Assembly (NCBI GenBank): GCA_048013815.1
Contig: CM106586.1
Location: 13,082,001-13,146,000, forward strand
Origin: Setoptus koraiensis
Lineage: Eukaryota > Arthropoda
Length of the DNA: 64,000 bases
Direction of reading: 5' to 3'
This document shows, piece by piece, positions 17,010 through 29,930 of the stretch (positions within the stretch are counted from its first letter, which is position 1; each line of letters opens with the position of its first letter). A program made the translations under genes and the position numbers. Under the pieces are notes generated by a model. That model did no database searches, was not told the origin of the DNA, and worked only from the letters and a program-made list of their open reading frames with translations.

Positions 17010-18818
17010 GAGTTCAGTGGAGAGCAATAATAGCGACCAACAGCAAGCAACAAGGTGAGATATGGCGCTGGCGACCGCGCTCGGTCAAGATGCCCATAAA
17101 GTTATTAATTGGTTTGGTGGCGATCGTTTGTTGGCTTGGACGCGATCCGACGCGCCGAACAAAGGGCCGTCATATATCAGCGCGGAGCAGATATATGACG
17201 CACAATAATGATGATGATAATAATAATAATAATAGTGATGGTCATAATGGCAGCGAGCCGGGCAACTAGAGCGCTATAATTAGACGCGAGCATTAGATTA
17301 GAGCGAGGCTGCATTGGACGAGAGCGCCAACAAACAAACAAACGAGCGAGGTCAAGTGCACCAATTTATGTGACAATAATAATTGTCGCATAAATTGAGC
17401 GACGCGGCCAGGCCAGCGCCAGTGGCCATTAAATGGCCATTTTGCGTATGTGGCGGCCAGTGTGGCGACAATAAAATAAAAGTAAATTTGATGAGATCGC
17501 GGCCAGAAATCAAATTGTCATGTCACCGTGTTGTGTGACTTATAGGCCGATCGGGCGATATCAGCAGTTTGATGTTGTGATTGATGGCCAATCGGGCCGC
17601 GATTGTTGCCAGCAACAATATACACACTAGACACAATATACACACTATACACGATATACACAATATATACGATATACGGGGCGAGCTCGAAATGGTCACT
17701 TGTTGTTTGTTTATTGTGACACGACTGACACAACAAAGCCAATCGGTGCTTTTAGAGCGATGCCAATATAACAAGTGACACCAATATCGAGAGCCACACC
17801 GGTGCGTGGTGAGCGGGCGCACTTGCCGGCGCGCCGATGACCAATTTGCGGCCAATTGAGCCGGTCGCTTATCTGGCGACAGAGCCGCTGCCACAGAGAT
17901 CAAATGGCTCAGATAACTTATAACATTCCTGTGTCCGGCCCTGAATCAATCACCTGTGCGCGCCGAAGTGGGCAGCTCGCGAATTGTGCGCAGCGCGCAT
18001 AAACAAACAGATAAAATCGCTCACATTATAGCAACATTATATATGTCGCGATATATTTGTGTGCGCGTATATGTGTACACGTGGGCGAGCGACAGAAATG
18101 ATGACGGGCCCGAGATGGATAAATGTGCCCGTGACAGATAGTGTAATTGTTGTTACGTTGCCAGCAAAACGAATTGACTGAATCGGCGGCGGCGGCGGCG
18201 GCGGCAACGCGCGGAATTCGCGAGCGTCACCTGAGCACACTGTTCGATTGGCATTCTTTTTGGTGCCAGCAGCTCGCTTAATTAGCCACCACAACCACTT
18301 GTTGTTGTCTGCTGCTGCTGCCGTTGTTGCCCGTCGACGTCGCTGTAGCCGGTTGCCGCTGGCGCAGCTTATCTTGGCGATCATCTTTGCTGACCACTGT
18401 CCAGTGTGCGCCGGCCACTGCGCGCTGGCCACTCGTTATCTGGTGGCGCCAGCAACGCGCACATTTGGCTGAGTTTGGGCCGAGCCTGGCTGAGTTGGAC
18501 CGAATTTGGGCCGAGAAAAAACTCCGTTCGGCCGGCTCGTTTCTGCCTAAATGCGATGCGTTTGTGCGTATAAATGCATTCGCGGCACAGGTTGGCCATT
18601 GTTTATTGGTGGCGCTTTTTATCTGCCGTTCAATTCTGGCTCGCTCTCCCGAATTAGTAATATATGACCGTGCGAGGGATGACAATTGCTCTTTTTCGCG
18701 GCCCGTCCGCACGCCTTCCCGTGGCCTGCCGCGCCCTCCGTTGAGCCCTGCGTCGCCCCTCCGGAGCCACTCTCGCCATACCTCACAATGCCCCACAGCG
18801 CCTCTCAATGAGACAATG

Positions 18819-18888
18819 CCCCTTCGGTATGGGAATGCCCCCTCGGTATGGGAATGCCCCTTCGATACGGGAATGCCCTCTCGATGCC
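18819..18888. repeat. 18-bp tandem repeat
   Basis: About four units related to CCTTCGGTATGGGAATGC. Confidence 0.9.
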
Positions 18889-21800
18889 GGAGAGAATGCC
18901 GGCCGACCAGACTGCGCTCAATCGAGCATTTAGATTAATGGCTTCGACAACGGGCGGCCGCGCTGATTTATCGGCCTCTGGCGCGCACACAATTGAACAC
19001 GACAACCTTGCGGCCCTCACCTGTTCTAATGGACGCAACTCACAATCAGTCACTGTTGCACACCACAATCGCCCCGGCCACCTAGTGACTGGTCGCGGCG
19101 GCTTGACATGCTCGTCCGTGTCACGACGGCGACACCCGGCCAGCACAATCGCCGATTCGTTGGTAAGCCACACAACAAAGAGCCACACCTGGCCGCGCTC
19201 GAGTTCTTGGCCAATTTATCTCGCAAATTTTTGTCGGCACGCGGCCAATAAGCAGCCACGATTATCTAATGAGCGCCAGCCGTTTCGCCGTCAGCTAAGA
19301 CCACATTTTGCTGCAATTTCTGGCTAGAGGGCGCGCTCGCCGCCGAGCCCTCTCAGAGGAAATGGTCGACGATGCTGGCGACGACACAAATGTGACCAGC
19401 GATGACACAAATGTGACAGCGATGACAATGCACGCCGGCGCGAAAATTTTGTGGCCCGAAAATATCGCCTCAATTATTTTATCGCTGCCGGCCATCGCGC
19501 TCTGCAGCCGAAATGAACACGAGTAAACATCTGCGAAATCTGTGGAAAATTCGCGAATTCCGAAAAAGAAAGTTGCGAAATTCGGGGCGAAATTGCGGAA
19601 TTTGTTGAAAATTTGCCAAATTTGAGGGAAACTTGCAAAATTCGGGGCAAAGTCGCCAATTGGCGCAAATTTGCGCCAGACTGCCCCGATAAAATCTCGA
19701 CACTGTGGTATGGCGCGTGAGAATGTCGAGTATCGCTGGAAAGTGTGTCAATCGGGGCAGATTTGTGCGTTTAATGGTGTGGTTCGCTGTATATGGGCAC
19801 ATGGGGTATTGTACAGCTCTGCGCCGACAAGCTCGCAAAACAATGCCGGTGCGACACAAACTGACAGATATAGAGTGATGTCCATTGTCGAATGCGAGAG
19901 TTGCTGGGGCCGAATTCGCTGTTCGCTCACAAGCAAACAGATCCGCGCCATTGGCCGGAGCCCACGGGAGGTCGCCTCCATCGTTGCATTGTTTGGCCGA
20001 ATTAGATGAATTGTCGTGGTTGTCGTGAATAGAATTAGCGACAAGAAGAATGCGTTTTGGCCCAGAAGCGCATAAAACAAGGAGATACGCCGAACGAGAG
20101 AGAACAAGTTTGCAGACCCGCAGTTGCACTCGACGGCAACATGAGCGCCAGCGAGTTAACGAACGACTTGAAAGAATTGAAGTCGCTCGAAGAATTTCTC
20201 TCTATCGCTGCTCTAAATCATGTTCTCTGTTGCTCGTGTTGCGTGAGAACTGACCATTTAAGTCGATCGGGCCACTTGTTGTCGTCGTCGTCGTTGTTGT
20301 CGTCGTCGTTGTCTCGGTCGTTGTTGTCTCGGTCGTTGTTGTCGCTGTTGCCGATGTCGATGGCGACACGGAGATAGGCCCTGGCGCGCTGAACTTGTTG
20401 TATCAGTGGCCTTTGTGATTGCGCTTTAGGCTGGCCTCGCTCACGAGTCGCTTTGGCTCCTTGGATTAAGATTTATTACGTCATTCCAATTGTCAACAAA
20501 GGAATGTCACCTGATATTTATCTATTGCGTATGCGGTTATCGCGATGGTGGCGCGCTCAGTTGCTAGCGACAACAGCCACAGACAGTGAGCAAGCCTAAA
20601 CCAATGATAACAATTCCAGCAGCCATAATCTTTGGCACTGACTCAGTGAATTCCTCTGTCACTGCGCAATTTGAGCGCTCATGGTCGCGCTCACCTGGTG
20701 TCCCACGGGCGCAGCGCCGGAGACCACTGGCGTTTCGAACAGGTGAGTTCGAGTGAAATGAATTCGAGACCACAAATCCAGCTGATGAGCAGTGAGTCGT
20801 TGATTGCGACACACAAAGACAACGGTTCGTATGGTTGGAACGGTGACCACTGCTTGTGTTGCATGAACGGCGAAACAATGTCGGCGAGACAATTCGCATA
20901 ATTCGACACTGATTAATATCCGTGGTGCAACGTGATTGCGAGCAACTTTGTGACTGTTTGAGTCGTGAATCGTCGAGTTGTGTGTCGAAATTTTTAAATT
21001 TCAAATGCAAATCTCTCTGTGCAAATGAAAACTTTCCTCCGCGACTTGGCCACCGATGACTGCCAGTGCGTGGGACCGATCTAGCCAATTATCGCACGAT
21101 AAACAGATCGACGACACTTATCACAACAGTATCACACTCACCGAGCCGAGTCAGCACGGGCGGCAACAACACAGAGTGGCGGATAATTCTCGGATAACTC
21201 TCGGATGAGTCGCCGACGACTTGCCGATAAGTCGCCAAAAGAAGCCGGGTTTGCTGAGAATAAAGTTTGCAAAAATGGCGCAAACAGCAAAACGGCGAAA
21301 CGGCCAAATGGCAAATTCGGGCCGCCCATAAACAATGCGCGCTCGCCGACAGGTGACGCCAGCCGGGATAAGCGCTTGCCAAGTTGTGCCGCGAGGTGGT
21401 TATGTAACTTTTGCCACATTGTGTTACCCTGTGTGTGTGTGTGTGTGTCGGTCTCGTCGTCGGCCGCGGCGGCCCGATTGAGCAGCGATCCAATCGATGA
21501 CGCAACCATTGGCCGGAGCTCACAACAACGACGGCAACATTTCATCGAGATTAAGGATTAGCTGTGGTTATTATCACGATGACGACGCCGATTATCTTTG
21601 CTCTATTCTGTTCTCAGTTGTATTTGGCTGTTGTTGTCCGGTGTGTTTGGCTTGTTGCTGTCATCGTGGTCATCATCGGCGTCGAGATTATTTGAGCATC
21701 CCATTGAATGGCATGCGGCAACGAGCGACGGGGCAATAATGAGCGCCGGTCATAATGAGAATAATAATAGTCATGACGACGATAATAATCGCGCCCGTCA

Positions 21801-22849
21801 CTGATGATGATTAATGACAACCGATGGCGCCCAATGCATCATTGGGCCGCGCTCGTTGGCTCGCTGCGCCAAAGTGGCTTAATACCGATAATAATAGCTG
21901 GCAATAATCAATAAAAATAATCGCCGCAACGATACACGCAACAACAACAACAACAACAACCGCGACAACAACAACCGCGACAACAACAGCCACAGTCGAG
22001 CAACAACAGCGACAACAACGACTTTGTAGTGGTAGTTGTGATTTAATCTAGATAAACCCGACACTGCGGCGCTGCCCGTCCCCGCGTAGACCATGTTGAG
22101 TTATGCAAACAACAATTCCAGCTGGAAATTTGAATTCGAACTGCTGCGATTCTTTCAATTCCAACTGTTGCGATTCTTTCTATTCGAACTGCGAGCGGAG
22201 CCCACTGTTTGGCGCCATCGATCATAAAAAAGAACGAGCCACTGGAGGGCAATGACAGAAGGAGAAGAATTAAAGTTGCCTCCTCATTTGTGCTCATTAT
22301 TCTCTCTCGCTTGATTATATGATTATAATGAGATGCTTTAATTGAATTCTGCGCCATTGTCAGCTGCCCACTGGCTAAATGCGCGTCGTGCTTGTTTGTG
22401 TCGTTGTTGCACTAGGACGTTTAATTGTTAATTGATTGTGTGTCATTTTAATGACCTTTAATTCCCGATTGGTGGCTGCCGAGCCGAGCTCGTTATGTGC
22501 CCGCGTCGCCGCTCTCACGACAATAATCCGCTGGTGCCGCTGCCGACCGGCAGCCGGGTAACAATGCCGCTGCAAAAATGGAGACGCACAAAGATAAAAC
22601 TACAAACACAAATAGATAATAAATTTGAGGCGAGCCAAGGCTGCGAGTTTCGGCCCGCTTCGGCCGGCTTCGGTCGGCTTCGGTCAGTTTTGGTCAGCTT
22701 CGGCCAGCTTCGGAAACGGTTTCGGAAGGCCCGAAATGGCGCACAAATTAACTGCTGCCCCTGAACGAATGATGAACGGGAACAATCCGTCGATTTGTGC
22801 CCGCGCCGGCCACGGAAGCGCGTGGCCCTTCCGCTGGCCGGCGCACTTG

Positions 22850-22914
22850 TCGCATTTCGGTCAGTCGCATTTCGGTCGGTCGCATTTCGGTCGGTCGCAT
22901 TTCGGTCGGGCGCA
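22850..22914. repeat. 15-bp tandem repeat
   Basis: About 4.3 units of TCGCATTTCGGTCGG, with one substitution in the first unit. Confidence 0.95.
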
Positions 22915-24498
22915 TAGTTGCGAGCATGCGTTTTTTAGTGTTCATATGCACGCACTGTTTATATGTGGCGTTTATATATGGCAGCGGCCGGACGATGATA
23001 ATAAAACGGCCATAGCGACCATAACTGGCGCGTCGATACGCTCGCTTTCGCAAACAATTAAACTCGAATCAATTAAATAGCGCCCAACAATCGAGGCCGA
23101 AATCGCCTAGCCGAAGCGCGGTGCGTGGGCCCGAGCGCGGCCCGTCGCGGGCCGCAAAACGGTGCCAAATGTGCGCGCAACGAAAAATTTCGGGCAAATT
23201 TCTGTCAATTTTGGGCAAATTTCGGTCAATTTCGGGCATTTTTCGAGCAAACTTCGGGCTACTTTGGGCAAATTTCGGACAAGTTTCGGGCTACTTCGGG
23301 CAAGTTTCGAGCAAGTTTCGGGCAAAAATTTCACGAAAACCTCGCAAAACCGGGCAAAAACTCGACCGAGTGCGACAACTGGGCGACGCTTGGCCAGGCA
23401 AGAATTCGGGCAAAAAAACATGCGCTGTTGTGTTGCCGGCAGGATGCATTATTGTCATATTGTATGCAGACGAGCGGATCGGTTCGTGTGGCCGAAGCGA
23501 GCCCGGTTGACGGTGGTTCGGCGATCGCGAAACGAGCCACAGGCGCCACCACCAATGACAATTGTCACTATTATCTGCGTTATATATCAATTTAAACGCG
23601 CACGCCGAATCATTTTTGGAAGCGGCCATCAATCGCGGGCTGGCATTCTTTGAAACAAAGAGTGGCCGCTAATAGATTTTTTTCTCTCCGTGTCTCCGTT
23701 TGCGTGGGCTGCTGCGAGCGGCCGCGATTCGCTGGCGTTCTTTGCACCGAAGCGCAAAGAACGCCCGAGAATCGCAAAGAACGCCACGAGGAATTTGCCC
23801 GATCGATAACAGGTCGCGCTGCTGTCAAACAGGAATCCGTTCGACAATCGCCGGCCAGGCACCCTTTATCTCGCTCGGGCAAATATGTGGTGGTGGTGGG
23901 AATGGCAAACAATCGGCGCACGGAGCGGCGGCATTTTCCGGCAAACCGAAATGGCCCGACTAATCGCGAGATGCTAATCGCGTCACTTACCTTGATGGTC
24001 CGACAATTGTCGCTCCGCTTCGAAATCGGCCCTCGTTTTGTACTGCACTTGTGCTGTTCTGAGTCACCTGAGATTTTCGTCTTGATAATCTTGACTGTTT
24101 GCCGACGATACGTTGCGATGGGCCGACAATGGCTGGCGTGCACTTTTGACAATCAACGGTCGATCTGCTGGTCGGGTTAGCTCTTGCGGCAGCACTTTGC
24201 GGGTCGTCGTGTTAAATAATCAGTTAATCGCATTATAAGTTATTATTAGTTGCACCAGGTTGTTGTTGTTGTTGCTGCTGTTCGTTGTGCAAGTCTCGCG
24301 AGGGATTGTGTTACAGTGTTGCCACAACAAATGCGTTTAAATAACAGGCTGATTGTTGATTGATTTGCGCTAATTATTGAGCTTAAGCCGGCAACAATCT
24401 AATTGGAGTCAACAAGCCGCCAGTCGCTTGTTGTGCGACTATCGCAGTGTCTAGTTACTGGCTCTTGGCTGGCTCCTGGCGGGGCACGGGCTGATTTT

Positions 24499-24576
24499 GG
24501 CGTTTTGTGGCGTTTTGTGGCGTTTTGTGGCGTTTTTGGCGTTTTTGGCGTTTTTGGCGTTTTTGGCGTTTTGTGG
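24499..24576. repeat. GGCGTTTT tandem repeat
   Basis: Three 10-bp units (GGCGTTTTGT) followed by five 9-bp units (GGCGTTTTT) and a final 10-bp unit. Confidence 0.95.
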
Positions 24577-26053
24577 CGATACTTTTCTCGTTGGCGCAGA
24601 TAGATTAGATTTTGCGAGCTTATGTGTCCACCGGCAGGCGCTGCCAATGAGACAATTGACAGCACACAATCGCAATCCTGTTCCGCAAAACTCTGCGGCT
24701 ATACAGCCAATTCGACAAGTATTTCACACAAGCGAAAAGTTTAGATGTGGCGACACGCTCGCTAAATGGCGACTATATGCCACTATGCCCAATGAGAGAT
24801 GTAATCAATAATTATAATAATGATAATCGATTAATTAAACACAAGGCTGACAAGTTGTTTTTTGCTAACGTCAACTCTTTGTTAACTTGAATGCTGGTGT
24901 TGATATTAATATTAATGCACACACTAACGCTAACTTGCAACTGCAAACTACGACCATCTAAACAAACACGACACAAATATTGTCAATATCCAAAGATGTT
25001 AACAACTATATTTAATACAATTATTTCCCGTCGTCTTGCCACTCGCATTTGTTTGTCGCTGCTCATTATCTACAACATTGTGTAGTGCCATAATACTGCC
25101 TTGTCAGCTTGTATCGGAATAAAGCGCCGCGAATTGCCCGTGTGAATTGTGTGAATGAAGCAAAAGAAAAGAAACAAAAAATTATCATACAAACAAGCGA
25201 CTGTTTTGTACTTTATTTATCTTTTTCGTATTCGTATTCGTCTTCGTCGTCGTATTCCGAAATTGCCCCGCGTGATCTTAATGGTCTCAGTGGTTTTATT
25301 TGACGATTTTACGATCTCGCCTTATCTGTTCTCCGTCAATGTTCTCCGATACTTGGATACTTCGAGAGCGTTCGCTGATGTGATTATCCAACGCCGACTA
25401 CTAGTGTGCCAACTCGCTGCCGATCGTTCGGCCTTGAACTTGAAATCAACTGCCGAGCTGTTTTGGGCCCTCTCTCTCTCTCTCTCTCGCACTGTTGAAT
25501 TGTGTGCGATTCTCTCTATTGTACTTTATAATGAATCTACAATATCAATTAAACCGCCAATTAACTGAGCCACTCACAATAACAGGTTAGTTAGCCGACG
25601 ACGTGACATGACGTTACGTGACGCAACGACGTCGCATACGCCGACGTTGCTTGCGCTGATGGGTTGCTCATGACGAGCGATCTTGACAAGCGACTGTCGA
25701 CTTGTTTTATTGTCATTGTAGTTGTAGGTTGTTTCAGGGCGACACGTTTGTTTGTTGCAGCGCCGCATCACATCGCCATCCACTAATGATAATCAGGCTC
25801 GTTTTGACTAAGGCACTAATGCCCGCCGACCAAAAACCAAAAACCATAAGCCACACAACACACACCGTGCCGTGTCAGCCGTCAGCTATCAACTTGTCAA
25901 CTGACAATTGAGGCGCCTCATGACAAGACGGGCGCCCCCATCCGTTGGTCGGTTGGTCGCAAACGAGCCACAAGGTGCCACAAGTGGTGCACAAGTCACA
26001 AATCACAAATCACAAATGGCGTTCATTCACGGGCACTGATTTCATTATATAAT

Positions 26054-26080
26054 GTTATTTGTATATATAATACAAATAAC
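26054..26080. repeat. Perfect hairpin, 11-bp arms
   Basis: GTTATTTGTAT and its inverse around a 5-base AT loop. Confidence 0.93.
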
Positions 26081-26246
26081 AGGTAACAAGAGCCACATGA
26101 GACACATGAGATGGTATTGAGGTTGCCAGAATGAGCAGAGTGTGGCAACCAATTTATCAATTAGATTACTGTCTAGATACAATCTAGTCAAGTGCAAATA
26201 AATATGCGTCTGTTGAGGCGATGATATTGATTTAAAGCGTTCACCT

Positions 26247-26309
26247 GAGCACTACAAAGTGAGCGCTGCAAAGTGAGCACTCTCAAGTGAGCACTGTAAG
26301 GTGAGCACT
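26247..26309. repeat. 14-bp tandem repeat
   Basis: About 4.5 units of GAGCACTACAAAGT with scattered changes. Confidence 0.9.
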
Positions 26310-27535
26310 GGATATTCGCGCAACAATCTTAATGGATAGAGATAAATTTGGCTGCATTAAATCAAGCTAATAATACACAACTAACGCCTGGTTAGCTAAT
26401 GAACAAGTTGTTGTTGGCGCTGCTATTCTTTTTGTTCATTATTGTGGTTGGCGTTATTATTGGTGCGCTCATTGTTGTTGTGCTCGCTTTAGTGGTATTT
26501 GGTTAGTATTTGATACCTGGCTGTCATATTAGAAGAATAACAAATAGCAGGAAATCATTGCTAGCATCATTGGCTCGGCAATCAGCGACAACTTTTAGAT
26601 TAATCATCTAGATAATATCACACACAATCATCACCTGCTTTGGTATTTTTATTAATAAACGCTCACACATACTGCAGTTTGCAAGGCACACACTCGGCGA
26701 CAAGGTAAAGTGATTTTAATAATGATGATATATTATTAACGAGCTCTCTCTCTCATGACAACAACAGCAACCACAACAGCAACAGCGGCAACGGCAACTC
26801 TTGCAACCGCGATGCATTCGCGGGCAGAGATTCTCTGCTAGAGAAGCATCGCGCAAAATCACTGCGCGTTCGGGGGCTTTTTCACTAGCGATAAGATAGA
26901 GACAAGAAACAAACAAAAAATTTCTTACCTTTATTTGTTTGCTGTCGCTGGTGACGAGCGCAGCCAGTAACAAACAAAAAGACGACTTTTGATGGTCCCA
27001 TATACCATCAAAACTGTTGTTTTGGCGCAGCTCAGCCTGCATTGATTGACTTTCGTAATAATTAATCTTGCAATCTTCGCATCGATAGCACTTAATTTCC
27101 CTTTATCCTGTGTCGCAACAGGCATGTTAGTTGCGTATTGTGTTGCGCGCGTAACACCATTGACAGCATTGTATTCATTTTATTTCAATCTTGTAGGCTT
27201 TTTATTTAATTTATACCATCACCGTCGGAACGTTTCGTCGTGAGCAGCAACGAGCGAAACAACAATTGTCGCATTACTGTAGTGGCTTGCGCGCAGCATC
27301 AAAGCAAAAAGTTGTCGGTAGTTGCCAAAACGCAAACAGATGGAGACACAATCTCGCAAACTTTAATCTGATCCCCAAAATTTGTTCCCCTCATGTCACT
27401 CCTGTCACCTGTACAGTTCAACCGGAACTCTAACCCATGGCATAGCGGTGGTCGCAAATAAAGTTGACAATTGGCAATATTTTATTAGAAATATTTTGTA
27501 TATTTTATATTTGTGACACGTCAACACGGCACAAT

Positions 27536-28026
27536 ATGCTAGTGTTAGCGGCGGATAATTTGCTGGCGCTCACTTTGTTTGTTGTCACAGTGGGTTCACT
27601 AGTGGGCACGGTGACAGCTCACATACAAGATCACCATCACCCCAGCGGCAAATACGTAAATGACGTAACTGAGCCCCGTAAAGGTGCCAGCAGTGACGAT
27701 GAGTATGGCCATTATAGTGATCACGAGCATCACCACAATCATCATCACGATCATTATGAAGCTCATCATCATCATCATCATCACCATCAGCATTATAACG
27801 ATAAGCGTGCCACAACAGGTGATGCTAAAATTGAGGCGCTTAGGCGATCGGCGCGCTCGCCAACAACTAATGGCGACAGCAAATTTAACAAGGCTCGCGC
27901 CACAACAAATCAGTTTGTTGGTGATAAGCCGGCCAAATTGCCGGTGCGAAAGTTCAACGCGTCTTGGGTGCAAAGTGACGACAATTTGTCGCCCCAATAC
28001 AGTCATCTCAAGCGGGTCGCCTGCAA
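27536..28026 (+). CDS. Histidine-rich secreted protein, exon 1
   Basis: Exon 1 of a three-exon gene for a 269-residue protein of unknown family. The ATG at 27536 is chosen because it gives a signal peptide: residues 1-29 have a hydrophobic core (LLALTLFVVTVGSLVGTV) and probable cleavage near TAH. Reading further upstream gives only a non-ATG codon and no better start. Residues 59-87 are strikingly His-rich (HEHHHNHHHDHYEA, then eight His), with Asp and Tyr, which suggests metal binding. KR pairs at 89-91 and 159-160 are possible protease sites, and NAS at 141-143 is an N-glycosylation site. The exon ends in phase 2 at CTGCAA|GTGAGT. The His run is not a bare CAT repeat; it mixes CAT and CAC with Asp, Asn and Tyr codons. 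Confidence 0.8.
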
Positions 28027-28200
28027 GTGAGTATTTCTGCAATCGACGTGCCGAATAAAATGAATTAATTCATTTTATAACTAATTGGCCGCTGCCAATC
28101 AATCTATTCAACTGTTAGACTGATCAGTAGAGCGTATCAGTTAATTAACCGTGTCAACTGCATTAACCTTGTCAATTACATCAACCGGCCGCCAAACCAG

Positions 28201-28267
28201 ACTGGATAAGCTGGACATGCTGCAAGTGGCCATGATCGGGGGCCTCATCGTGACCACCGGCAACCTT
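28201..28267 (+). CDS. Histidine-rich secreted protein, exon 2
   Basis: This 67-nt exon lies between AACCAG|ACTGG and AACCTT|GTAAGT. It completes Lys164 and adds LDKLDMLQVAMIGGLIVTTG and NL in phase 0. The segment looks like an amphipathic-to-hydrophobic helix. It is too short and late to be a signal peptide, but a membrane-associated segment cannot be excluded. Flanking introns are 174 and 169 bp. Confidence 0.75.
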
Positions 28268-28436
28268 GTAAGTGCTGGCTCTGTCTTATTTTAATCGTTA
28301 TTTTCATTGTTATTTTCATCCGGCAGCGTGACAATTTTGACTAATTTTGACAATTTGTCTCTATCGTGATCGTGATCACAATAATTAATTGTCTCTATCA
28401 TAATCTGTTAATAATCTCAATAATTGGCAATCACAG

Positions 28437-28688
28437 CCGCCCAGCCAGAACCCGGTGATGCGGTGCAACAAGGAACGACTGCGCAACAAACAGGCGGGCG
28501 ACGTGGACAGCGGCATCAGGGGCGCCGGCGATTTCAATTTGGAGAATCTGCGCAAACTGTGCGATTATCCCGAAAAGTGGATAGAATTTGAGCATTGTGT
28601 GTTGAGCAAATTTCGCAACAACGACGATTTTGTTTTGTATCAGGACACCGTGCAGAAGGCGCGACTCATACTGAGCCCGAACTCGTGA
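28437..28688 (+). CDS. Histidine-rich secreted protein, exon 3 (cysteine-containing C-terminal domain)
   Basis: The acceptor is AATCACAG|CCG. It encodes residues 187-269, including VMRCNKERLRNK, LENLRKLCDYPEKW and EFEHCVLSKF, and ends LILSPNS before TGA 28686-28688. With C163 from exon 1, the cysteines are at 163, 196, 228 and 240, an even number suited to two disulfides in a secreted fold. The composition is balanced and clearly protein-like, unlike the repeat-derived frames around it. I do not recognise the family. About 260 nt of CAA-rich 3' UTR follow. Confidence 0.78.
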   Translation, partial: PPSQNPVMRCNKERLRNKQAGDVDSGIRGAGDFNLENLRKLCDYPEKWIEFEHCVLSKFRNNDDFVLYQDTVQKARLILSPNS

Positions 28689-28948
28689 ACAGCAACTCGC
28701 TCGACGACAACAGCAACAACGACACCAGCAACGACAACAACAACAACGACAACAACAACGACAAACAACCAGTGACAACAACAGTGATCGAGTCAACAGC
28801 GATGGCGACAATTATCTTGAATTCGGTGGTTGCCTCAATGGCTGGCAAGCACAACGAACGAGCCAGCAAGTTGCTGCTCGTTGATGCCGGCAAAGTTGGC
28901 AAAGTTGGCAAAGTTGCAAGAGCGAGCGAACAGATAAATTAATTAATT

Positions 28949-28954
28949 ATTAAA
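28949..28954 (+). terminator. Candidate poly(A) signal of the histidine-rich gene
   Basis: ATTAAA, the commonest variant hexamer, about 260 nt after the TGA at 28688. It is the first plausible signal downstream in an AT-rich patch. Confidence 0.35.
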
Positions 28955-29840
28955 AGTGATCAACAACTCAATCGATGCAAGTTTAACAAGTTAGCTGACA
29001 CACGCTGCTAATGGCTGGTGACATATGCGTCGAGCCGGCTCATCCATTAGGCGCGTTAGTTTGAGTTCAAGGTCGACCTATTAGTCAACTGACAAACAAA
29101 CCAACTAACAACAATAATGACGACTTTATCAATTGTAGGCGTCACATTGATTGACTGCCGCTGGCTTTTTGCCTAAAATGCTAAAATTGGCCAATTAAAA
29201 TGGAGCTTCTTTTTGTCGCAAGTGCAAACAATCACGTATGCAAATTGTCGCAATCTGGACAGGTGAGGCTCGGGTGTGTCGTCGATAAACAGAGCGTGTT
29301 GTAAGCTTGACTCTCGGATCTGTCGGAATTCGAATCAGAATCCGAATATCGGACAACAAGACTTGTCTGCGCACTTGTTCTCTGTCACTTGTTCTCTGTC
29401 ACTTGTTGTCTTGTGTGATCTGCAGGGCACACGGGCAAAACTTTTTCGGGAATTGTCTGCGGCAGACGGCAGGGGAGAAGTGTCTCCCACGAGCACTATT
29501 CACCGGTGATTGTTCAGAAGAGGTTCTTCGGGAGCACTCCCTCTGAAGGAGTAGTGATCGGGGGAGGTGAGGAGGTGTTCTGCCCCCTTCAGAAGGAGCT
29601 CTGGCTTGAATCGGGCGCCAAAAAGTAACCGGGCCGGGCAGAAGCGGAAGCTGAAAAGAACGAGCAACTCCCACGCGAAATTAATTACATCAGTCCGATG
29701 TTGTTAGAGGCAAAATTAAATTTAGCGGACGATAATTTTAGTATTTTGGCGCCGATGATTGTGACCTGTGAGTTGGCCAATGAAGGGCCAACGGGGGCCA
29801 AATAGGAGGCATTCGTCAGTCACTAGTGGCGTGATAAGCG

Positions 29841-29930
29841 GCCAATTTAGGCCAATTCAGGCCAATTGAGGCCAACTTGGGCCAATTCAGGCCAATTCAG
29901 GCCAATTAAGGCCAACTTAGGCCAATGAGA
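29841..29930. repeat. 10-bp GGCCAATT-type tandem repeat
   Basis: Nine units of GCCAATTCAG with one or two variable bases each (TTTAG, TTCAG, TTGAG, CTTGG and so on). The constant part, GGCCAAT, contains the reverse complement of ATTGG, a CCAAT-box core. Confidence 0.93.

Larger units (their letters stand above)
14619..27535. other. Gene-poor interval between SoxD-A exon and histidine-rich gene
   Basis: No convincing exon seen. Any 5' exon of SoxD-A should lie here or beyond. The content is a palindrome at 15136-15172, tandem repeats at 16260-16375, 16897-17009, 18819-18888, 22128-22192, 22850-22914, 23190-23330, 24499-24576 and 26247-26309, a GGC run near 18184-18204, and scattered TTG/CAA tracts. 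Confidence 0.45.

Noticed and set aside
18278-18808. 176-codon Arg-rich minus-strand frame
   Set aside because: Arg/Ala/Ser-rich composition typical of GC-rich chance frames. It overlaps an 18-bp tandem repeat and a GGC run.
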